Part shown: positions 5,873-11,689 of the stretch, piece after piece
Position numbering within the stretch: the stretch's first letter is position 1
Layout of the letters: each line of letters opens with the position of its first letter
From: Clostridia bacterium
Lineage (GTDB): Bacteria; Bacillota; Clostridia; Christensenellales; UBA1242
DNA length: 14,289 bases
Assembly (NCBI GenBank): GCA_900766395.1
Contig: CAAFWB010000110.1
Coordinates: forward strand, 1-14,289
Direction: 5' to 3'
Translations under genes and position numbers: made by a program
Notes under the pieces: model-generated
Databases searched by the model: none
What the model saw: the letters and a program-made list of their open reading frames with translations, nothing else
Told to the model about the DNA's origin: nothing

Positions 5873-6904
5873 TTGAAGATAAGATTAAAAAATGTCAAAG
5901 TATATTCCTCGCGGCAAGACCGGTTTGAAGAGAGAGATGTGTGCGTGAGTGGCGGCGTGTTTGTGGGAGAAGACAACTTTCAAGAAGACGAAATTTGGGA
6001 CTGCAAAGATGAGATTATGCTACCGAATTTTGTTTCAAATTATGGGCTGATTGCAAAAGAAGTTGAGAATGAAACTTCTAGTCCGCATGAAATTGCAGAC
6101 CGCGTGAACAAGCACTATTTTGAACATGGTTATTCAAAGATTGTTGAAGAGATAAATAATTTTGAAGTGGCAAAAGCATTTGGCGAGAATTGGATTGAAA
6201 CTCAAATTGTCAGCGGAGATTTGAAACTGCTTGAAAAAATCAAAAAACTCAACAAACGAAATCTCACGGTCGGCGTGGGGGTTGACCTCATTTTAGACAC
6301 GCCCGAGGACATTGACGAAAAAGTCATGTATGCACATAAAAATGGACTTAAAATTTATTCAAATTTTTATGAATCGCTCATGCGCGCGGGTGAGATTTCA
6401 ACCCAGTATTCAAAATCGCCGATTGAGGTCGCAAGAGATTTTGGAATGCTTGACGAAAAACTTGTGTCGACACATAATGTCTGTTTGGACAAAGAAGATA
6501 TCATGCAAATGGGCGATGTCTTGCTCACTATTGCACCAAAAACAAATATGTTTTCTGCTCTCGGATTTGAACCTTTGGGGCTTGTGAAAAACTACGAAAA
6601 AGATGTTGGGTTTTGGACTCCAAATGAGTTTGGACTTGATATGTTTGAAAACATGAGAGCAGCACTTTGCGTGTGCCGAGCAAGCATGAATGATGAGGAA
6701 ATTTTGCGCGAAAAAGATGTGCTTTGTTGGGCAACCGGCGTGCGGGAGTTTTGTCCCGAAAACAACAAAATTGCAAGTTTTTTGCTCATAAATTCAAAAA
6801 AATCGCAAAAAAACATTGAAAATATTGTGGATTTGGTGAAATTTTCAATTTCTGCCGACATCAAAAGCAATGTTGTGGCTGGAAAAGTTGTCTATAAAAA
6901 ATAA
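5873..6904 (+). CDS. Degenerate amidohydrolase-fold protein, probably not a classical hydrolase
   Basis: A 343-residue protein that aligns by eye along most of its length with the cytosolic deaminase/SsnA/MtaD branch of the amidohydrolase superfamily, but without most metal ligands. After a short N-terminal strand domain, the position of the family's PGLINxHxH reads LPNFVSNYG (50-58), with both histidines gone. The barrel His of HTHLSET reads YSNFYES. His201 in STHNVCL fits the retained His of AHCVHL. APKTNMFSALGFEP fits SNMKLASGIAP. GFWTPN (246-251) replaces GLGTDG, so the catalytic Asp is Pro250, followed by LDMFENMRAAL, a clear family signature. It is about 90 residues shorter than MtaD. 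The start is a TTG after AAGGGTG (5859-5865); no in-frame ATG or GTG precedes it. It lies 19 bases before tex and is probably co-transcribed. A structural or ligand-binding role is likely, but unproven. Confidence 0.78.
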   Translation: MKIRLKNVKVYSSRQDRFEERDVCVSGGVFVGEDNFQEDEIWDCKDEIMLPNFVSNYGLIAKEVENETSSPHEIADRVNKHYFEHGYSKIVEEINNFEVAKAFGENWIETQIVSGDLKLLEKIKKLNKRNLTVGVGVDLILDTPEDIDEKVMYAHKNGLKIYSNFYESLMRAGEISTQYSKSPIEVARDFGMLDEKLVSTHNVCLDKEDIMQMGDVLLTIAPKTNMFSALGFEPLGLVKNYEKDVGFWTPNEFGLDMFENMRAALCVCRASMNDEEILREKDVLCWATGVREFCPENNKIASFLLINSKKSQKNIENIVDLVKFSISADIKSNVVAGKVVYKK

Positions 6905-6923
6905 AAAAGGAAAGGAATAAATC

Positions 6924-9074
6924 ATGGATATTGCATCAGTTTTATCAAAAGAATTTAACATCAGATTGGATTATGTGAACAACATCATAAACCTCATTGA
7001 CGAGGGCTGCACAATCCCATTTATTGCAAGATATAGAAAAGAACTCACAGGCTCATGTGACGACCAAGTGTTGAGAGAACTCAATGATAGATTAGTTTAT
7101 CTTCGCAATCTTGAAAAGAGAAAGCAGGAGATTTCAAAGTCAATCACCGAACAAGAAAAAATGACTGACGAACTTCAAGCACAAATTGACGCTGCAAAAA
7201 CTCTGACTGAGGTTGAGGATATCTATCGTCCATACAAGCCAAAAAGAAAAACAAGAGCAAGCATGGCGATTGCAAAAGGTCTCAAACCTCTTGCTGATTT
7301 GATTTTTGCACAGGACATTCATGAGAGTGTTGAAGAACTTGCAAAAGGCTATGTTGATGAAGAAAAAGGCGTAAAAGACGTGGAGAGTGCTTTGCAAGGA
7401 GCAAAAGATATTATTGCTGAATATATGTCAGACGACAGCGAAATCAGAAAGACACTCAGACAATCAATTGTTGAAAATGCAGAGATTGAAACAGTGCTTG
7501 TTGAAAATGAAAACTCAAAAACATATGAAATGTATAAAGAATATTCCGAGCCTGTTGCAAAAATCCCTTCACACAGAATTTTGGCAATCAATCGTGGCGA
7601 AAAAGAGGGTTGTCTCAAAGTTTCAATAAAATACTCAGAAAAACTTGCTCACAAACTCATGAAACAAGCATTTGTCAAAGATAATCCATACACAAATGAC
7701 CTTATGGACGAGGTTATTGAAGATAGTTTTTCAAGACTTTTGTTCCCTTCACTTGAAAATGAGTGTAGAAATAATCTCACAGACAAAGCGGACGAGCAAG
7801 CAATCAAAATGTTTGAAGTTAATCTCAAACCGCTTCTCATGGTCGCACCGCTCAAAAACAATATCATTTTGGGACTTGACCCAGCTTATCGCACGGGCTG
7901 CAAAATTGCAGTTATTGACAAAAATGGCGATGTTCTTGACACAACTGTCATCTATCCAACTCCACCTCAATCAAAGATTGAAGAAAGCATCTACAAACTT
8001 CGTCAACTCATTCTCAAACATAATGTTGACATAATTTCAATCGGAAACGGAACGGCGTCAAAAGAGGCAGAAATCTTTGTTGCAAAACTCATCGCTCAAA
8101 CGCCTGAACGCAAACTCAATTATGCAGTTGTCAACGAAGCGGGAGCATCAGTTTACTCCGCTTCAAAACTCGGGGCGCAAGAATTTCCCGACTATGATGT
8201 TTCTTTGCGTTCGGCTGTTTCAATCGCTCGCCGACTTCAAGACCCACTTGCAGAACTGATTAAAATTGATGTTAAATCAATTGGTGTTGGACAATATCAA
8301 CACGATATGCCACAAAACCGCCTCACAGAAGTTTTGGAGGGTGTTGTTGAAGATTGCGTTAACTCTGTTGGTGTTGACCTCAACACCGCGTCTGTTTCAC
8401 TTCTTTCTTATGTTTCGGGACTAAATCAAGGCATTGCAAAAAATATTGTTGAGTTCAGAAAAGCAAACAAGAGTTTTTCATCTCGTGAACAACTTCTCAA
8501 AGTACCAAAACTTGGTGCAAAAGCATATGAACAATGTGCGGGCTTCCTTCGAATTGTGGGATCAAAGAATGTTTTTGAAAACACTGGCGTTCACCCAGAA
8601 AGTTATGAAGCAGCAAAAAAACTTTTGGCTTTGTTTGGACTTGGGGAAGAAGATGTGAAAAATAACAACTTGACAAGTCTTCCACTTCTTGTTAAAAATA
8701 TTGGAGAAAGTGAGGTTGCGAAAAAGATTGGTGTTGGTGTGCCAACACTTGTCGACATGATTAAAGAACTCACAAAACCTGGGCGCGACATTCGTGAAGA
8801 AATGCCAAAACCAGTGCTTCGCAGTGATTTGCTTTCACTTGAAGACCTCAAAGAGGGTATGGTGCTTTCGGGCGTTGTCAGAAACGTTATTGACTTCGGT
8901 GCTTTTGTGGATATTGGCGTTCACCAAGACGGACTTGTTCATATATCTCAAATTTGCGACCGCTATATCAAGCATCCGTCAGAAGTTCTCAAAGTTGGCG
9001 ATCATGTTCAAGTCAAAGTGCTTTCTGTTGACCCAGTCAAAAAGAGAATTGCCCTCACAATGAAAGATATATAG
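6924..9074 (+). CDS. tex: Tex-family RNA-binding transcription accessory protein
   Basis: A 716-residue Tex/YdcI protein, the bacterial relative of eukaryotic Spt6. Family members bind nucleic acid and are linked to transcription, stress tolerance and toxin expression. The domain order is complete: the N-terminal helical core with GCTIPFIARYRKELTG (28-43) and VEDIYRPYKPKRKTRA (95-110), a YqgF/RNase H-like domain starting near GLDPAYRTGCKIAVID (about 317-332), tandem helix-hairpin-helix (about 490-545), and a C-terminal S1 domain (642-716) containing GMVLSGVVRNVIDFGAFVDIG. Length is typical (715-780). The ATG follows AGGAAAGGA with good spacing. It is sandwiched between the amidohydrolase-like gene and an unknown gene, whose ribosome site overlaps the tex TAG. 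Confidence 0.96.
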   Translation: MDIASVLSKEFNIRLDYVNNIINLIDEGCTIPFIARYRKELTGSCDDQVLRELNDRLVYLRNLEKRKQEISKSITEQEKMTDELQAQIDAAKTLTEVEDIYRPYKPKRKTRASMAIAKGLKPLADLIFAQDIHESVEELAKGYVDEEKGVKDVESALQGAKDIIAEYMSDDSEIRKTLRQSIVENAEIETVLVENENSKTYEMYKEYSEPVAKIPSHRILAINRGEKEGCLKVSIKYSEKLAHKLMKQAFVKDNPYTNDLMDEVIEDSFSRLLFPSLENECRNNLTDKADEQAIKMFEVNLKPLLMVAPLKNNIILGLDPAYRTGCKIAVIDKNGDVLDTTVIYPTPPQSKIEESIYKLRQLILKHNVDIISIGNGTASKEAEIFVAKLIAQTPERKLNYAVVNEAGASVYSASKLGAQEFPDYDVSLRSAVSIARRLQDPLAELIKIDVKSIGVGQYQHDMPQNRLTEVLEGVVEDCVNSVGVDLNTASVSLLSYVSGLNQGIAKNIVEFRKANKSFSSREQLLKVPKLGAKAYEQCAGFLRIVGSKNVFENTGVHPESYEAAKKLLALFGLGEEDVKNNNLTSLPLLVKNIGESEVAKKIGVGVPTLVDMIKELTKPGRDIREEMPKPVLRSDLLSLEDLKEGMVLSGVVRNVIDFGAFVDIGVHQDGLVHISQICDRYIKHPSEVLKVGDHVQVKVLSVDPVKKRIALTMKDI

Positions 9075-9081
9075 GATTATT

Positions 9082-9813
9082 ATGACAACAAAACACAATT
9101 TCAAAAATCGCGAAAAAATAAAAATTTATCTTTTGGAACAAATGAATGAATTAAACCGCAAAGGAGAGTTTAATATTTTTGTCCATCAAATCAACAACTA
9201 CAAAAATTATTTGGATTCAGGCGAAAACATTCTGCAAAGAAAAATTGACGGAATTATAAATGATGGGTTGAGGCTTGGCGAATATTCAAGCATATTTGGC
9301 ACAACAAACCTTGTTGCGTCATCTTTGGAAAGAAATGTTGACCCCGTGATTGACTACAATTATTATCGTAATTCGGATTTTCCAATTCTTGTTGTCGCAA
9401 TTCCAAAATACATTGATGTTGACGGCAAAAAAGTTGAGTTTTCATCATACAAAAACAACACCGAAGGGGCACGCGAAGAAATCAAAAATGAATTTCGCAC
9501 AAACGGCATATACGAGAGCAATCACAACATAAAATCATGCCTTTTTGATGTGTTGAAAGGTTATAACAATTTGCCAAAGCATTATATATTGGGAGTATTG
9601 ATAAAAAACGGAAATGAATATTCATTTGTTGAAAACAATGAACATTTGAAAAATTTGAGCGATGTGGACTTTGCAAAATACAAAGATTGTGTTGCAAATA
9701 AAATAAAAACCAAATATGATGAGTTCTCAACAGAAGAACCGCTAACTCTCATGATAAAGAGTTTCCGCAATGAGCAGAAATGGAGAGATGAGCAGTTGTT
9801 GGATTTTGATTAG
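9082..9813 (+). CDS. Protein of unknown function downstream of tex
   Basis: A 243-residue, highly charged soluble protein without signal peptide or membrane segment. I do not recognise the family. It begins 7 bases after the tex stop, and its AGGA (9073-9076) overlaps that stop, so it is translated from the tex mRNA. Residues 32-72 (FNIFVHQINNYKNYLDSG, then IDGIINDGLRLGEYSS) followed by FPILVVAIPKYID near 99-111 recall the His...Ile-x-x-Gly-Leu...beta-strand order of some ADP-ribosyltransferase-fold proteins, but this is a weak resemblance and no complete catalytic set is evident. Codon use differs from its neighbours: I count nine ATA isoleucine codons here against about five in the much longer tex, which hints at later acquisition. 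The gene ends 24 bases before a strong bidirectional terminator. Confidence 0.8.
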   Translation: MTTKHNFKNREKIKIYLLEQMNELNRKGEFNIFVHQINNYKNYLDSGENILQRKIDGIINDGLRLGEYSSIFGTTNLVASSLERNVDPVIDYNYYRNSDFPILVVAIPKYIDVDGKKVEFSSYKNNTEGAREEIKNEFRTNGIYESNHNIKSCLFDVLKGYNNLPKHYILGVLIKNGNEYSFVENNEHLKNLSDVDFAKYKDCVANKIKTKYDEFSTEEPLTLMIKSFRNEQKWRDEQLLDFD

Positions 9814-9837
9814 AAAAAAGCATGATTGCAACGGAAT

Positions 9838-9867
9838 AAAAAAAGTCGCCACTTGTGGCGACTTTTT
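9838..9867. terminator. Bidirectional terminator between convergent genes
   Basis: GTCGCCA (9845-9851) pairs with TGGCGAC (9856-9862) around a CTTG tetraloop, flanked by A-run 9838-9844 and T-run 9863-9867. It works for the tex operon on the plus strand and for ndk on the minus strand. Confidence 0.92.
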
Positions 9868-9874
9868 GTGTTAA

Positions 9875-10327
9875 TTATTTTGTTTGGTCGTTTTTCACAA
9901 ATTCTTTTTTAAGATCGCGGAAACTTGCAATTTCGTGTTCAGCAGCTTCAGGAGAGTCAGATGAATGAACAACATTTTCTGTGACGCGGATTGGCAAGTG
10001 AAGAAGTGTTGGGATGTTATAGCGGATTGTTCCTTTTTCTGGATTTTTTGTTGAACCGCAAAGCTTGCGGATTTTTTCAATTGCATTATCTCCAGAAACA
10101 ACCATTCCATAAGCTTTGTCGCTTGTGATGTATTTTTCAAGTTGTGGAAAATATTCTTGGTTAACATGTTTGCAATAGTGTTGTCTTGCGTGTTCCTTAT
10201 CATATTGAATGTATCCAGCTTCTTCAACTTTGATGCCATTTGCTGCAAGTTTTTCTTTGACCAAAAGAATTACGATTGATTTGTTCGCAAATTCTGGTTT
10301 GATCATAACATAAGATGTTTCTTTCAT
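9875..10327 (-). CDS. ndk: Nucleoside diphosphate kinase, divergent
   Basis: A 150-residue NDP kinase, which transfers the gamma phosphate from ATP to other nucleoside diphosphates through a phosphohistidine. The active-site His121 lies in ENVVHSSDSPEAAEHEI (117-133). Lys10 (MIKP), Tyr51, Arg87, Thr93, Arg102 and Asn118 occupy the nucleotide-binding positions. Two things are unusual. The DG-x-x-RGLVG segment after MIKP is replaced by EFANKSIVI. Also, Arg102 to Asn118 spans 16 residues instead of the usual 10, a six-residue insertion in the Kpn-loop region, while the other spacings are normal. The start is the ATG at 10327, after AGGAGTC; a longer frame from 10366 would add 13 non-family residues beyond the ribosome site. 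It should be active, but its specificity or oligomer form may differ. Confidence 0.9.
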   Translation of the reverse strand: MKETSYVMIKPEFANKSIVILLVKEKLAANGIKVEEAGYIQYDKEHARQHYCKHVNQEYFPQLEKYITSDKAYGMVVSGDNAIEKIRKLCGSTKNPEKGTIRYNIPTLLHLPIRVTENVVHSSDSPEAAEHEIASFRDLKKEFVKNDQTK

Positions 10328-10356
10328 TTTGACTCCTAAAAAATTATTATTACTAT

Positions 10357-10385
10357 ATAATAACAAAGTATATATGATATTGCAA
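10357..10385 (-). promoter_or_regulatory. ndk promoter
   Basis: On the minus strand: TTGCAA (10380-10385), 17-base spacer, TATTAT (10357-10362). A start near 10350 leaves about 23 bases of leader containing AGGAGTC. Confidence 0.62.
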
Positions 10386-10393
10386 TATTTTAT

Positions 10394-10422
10394 TTGACGA
10401 AAAACAAAAATAATGTTAATAA
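10394..10422 (+). promoter_or_regulatory. Candidate mcsA-mcsB-clpC promoter
   Basis: TTGACG (10394-10399), 17-base spacer, TAATAA (10417-10422). The -10 is weak. The region 10328-10456 shows no CtsR tandem heptad (GGTCAAA repeats) and no CIRCE inverted repeat (TTAGCACTC/GAGTGCTAA), the usual controls of this operon. Confidence 0.5.
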
Positions 10423-10456
10423 TTTATCAAAAGGACATGGGTGTTGGGGAGAAGTG

Positions 10457-10681
10457 ATGCAAAAAATTTGTTCGAGATGCAAAATGAACATTCAAGATGT
10501 TTTGGACTCGGGAGTTGTTGGGTGCAAAGAGTGTTATGTTGAGTTTCGCGAAGAACTTCTTCCAATCATAAAAGACATTCAAAAAAGCACGCAAAATTTG
10601 GGCAAAAAACCACAAAGAGACAACTTTGACGAAGAAATTGAACAGGAAATTCAAGATATTTTGAGAGGTGACAATGGATAA
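10457..10681 (+). CDS. mcsA: Short McsA-like zinc protein, activator of McsB
   Basis: A 74-residue protein matching only the middle of McsA. In Bacillus, McsA (about 185 residues) has two paired-CxxC zinc modules and a UVR motif, and it activates the arginine kinase McsB. Here a single zinc module remains: CSRC (Cys5, Cys8) and CKEC (Cys23, Cys26) within DVLDSGVVGCKECYVEF (14-30), the part that resembles the second McsA module. A proline- and lysine-bearing linker and a short acidic helix end the protein, without a full UVR motif. The ATG follows GGGGAG (10446-10451) with 5 bases of spacing. A TTG at 10394 in frame is the promoter -35 box and is rejected. The position directly before mcsB, with an 8-base overlap, supports the call. 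I see no frameshift remnant of the missing parts. Confidence 0.85.
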   Translation: MQKICSRCKMNIQDVLDSGVVGCKECYVEFREELLPIIKDIQKSTQNLGKKPQRDNFDEEIEQEIQDILRGDNG

Positions 10682-11681
10682 TTTGACAAAAGAAATTGTC
10701 GTGTCATCTCGTGTTCGACTTGCAAGAAATTTTGATAAATACAATTTTCCAATCAGGCTTTCAAATGACGCAGACGCAAAACAAATTCAACGCGAAGTCT
10801 TTAATAGCGTTAATTTTGGCAATAATTTTATGTTCTATTCACTCAAAAACATGGAAAACAACCAAATTCTCAAATTTTTGGAAAGGCATCTCATTAGTCG
10901 CGAATTGATTGAGAACAAAGACATTGCTGGCTTTTGCATAAACAAAAACGAAGATAAGGTCATCATGATAAACGAAGAGGACCATATCCGCGAGCAATGC
11001 ATCAAAAAGGGATTTGCGCTTGATGCAGCATATGACGAACTTCAAGATATTGACGACAACATTTTGGAGAAATGCGACATTGCATATTCGCAGGAGTTTG
11101 GCTTTTTGACAGCTTGTCCAAGCAATCTTGGAACAGGAATGAGGGCGTCTTGCATGATGTTTTTGCCAGCGCTCACAAAAACGGGCGCAATTGAAAATAT
11201 TATACAAACTTTTTCAAAACTCGGCTTTGCTGTTCGCGGTTTTTTGGGCGAAGGGAGCGAGGCTGAAGGATATTTATATCAAATATCGAACCAACAAACA
11301 CTTGGAGCAAGCGAGAATGACATCCTAAAAAGCGTCAAAAATGCAGTGCTAAAAGTATGCGACATGGAAAACGAAGCGAGAGAAGTTTTGTTTCAAACAA
11401 AAAAAGACCAAATCAAAGATGCGACTTATCGTGCGTATGGCATTTTGGCAAACTCATACAAAATGACCGAAAAGGAATTCACAAAACTCATCAGCGATTT
11501 GAAACTTGGGTTTGCACTCGGGTTGATTGAGTTCAAAAATCCAAATATACTTGATGAAATTGAAGTGTCTTCGCGACCTGCAAATCTTGATGCGAGGTTT
11601 GGCGAAGAGCTTGACGATGACAAACGAGATAAATTTCGTGCTGACTATCTTTGTCGGGCACTAAAAAATCAAAGAATCTAG
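10674..11681 (+). CDS. mcsB: Protein-arginine kinase McsB
   Basis: A 335-residue phosphagen-kinase-fold enzyme. McsB phosphorylates arginine residues on damaged or regulatory proteins, and pArg serves as the degradation tag for ClpCP. Motifs: SSRVRLARN (11-19, phosphate-binding arginines), NEEDHIR (100-106), CPSNLGTGMRAS (148-159) and GEGSEAEGYLYQISNQ (192-207). RDKFRA (318-323) fits the RDxxRA allosteric pArg-binding motif, so feedback activation is probably preserved. It is slightly shorter than the Bacillus enzyme (363), mostly at the N terminus. The ATG at 10674 follows GAGGTG with 5 bases and overlaps mcsA by 8; a GTG at 10668 is possible but lies within the ribosome site. Its TAG overlaps the clpC ribosome site (TAGGAGGAG). 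Confidence 0.95.
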   Translation: MDNLTKEIVVSSRVRLARNFDKYNFPIRLSNDADAKQIQREVFNSVNFGNNFMFYSLKNMENNQILKFLERHLISRELIENKDIAGFCINKNEDKVIMINEEDHIREQCIKKGFALDAAYDELQDIDDNILEKCDIAYSQEFGFLTACPSNLGTGMRASCMMFLPALTKTGAIENIIQTFSKLGFAVRGFLGEGSEAEGYLYQISNQQTLGASENDILKSVKNAVLKVCDMENEAREVLFQTKKDQIKDATYRAYGILANSYKMTEKEFTKLISDLKLGFALGLIEFKNPNILDEIEVSSRPANLDARFGEELDDDKRDKFRADYLCRALKNQRI

Positions 11682-11689
11682 GAGGAGAA

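Noticed and set aside
10328..10366. 13-residue extension of Ndk
   Set aside because: It runs upstream of the AGGAGTC ribosome site and over the predicted transcription start; the family begins at the ATG at 10327.
10394..10456. 21-residue extension of McsA from a TTG at 10394
   Set aside because: The TTG is the first part of the TTGACG -35 box; GGGGAG precedes the ATG at 10457, where McsA similarity begins.
10328..10456. CtsR or CIRCE operator before mcsA
   Set aside because: Only a single TTTGAC half is present at 10393-10398; no tandem heptad and no TTAGCACTC inverted repeat.
11651..11689. 13-residue extension of ClpC
   Set aside because: It lies within mcsB; an excellent AGGAGGAG precedes the ATG at 11690, the usual ClpC start.
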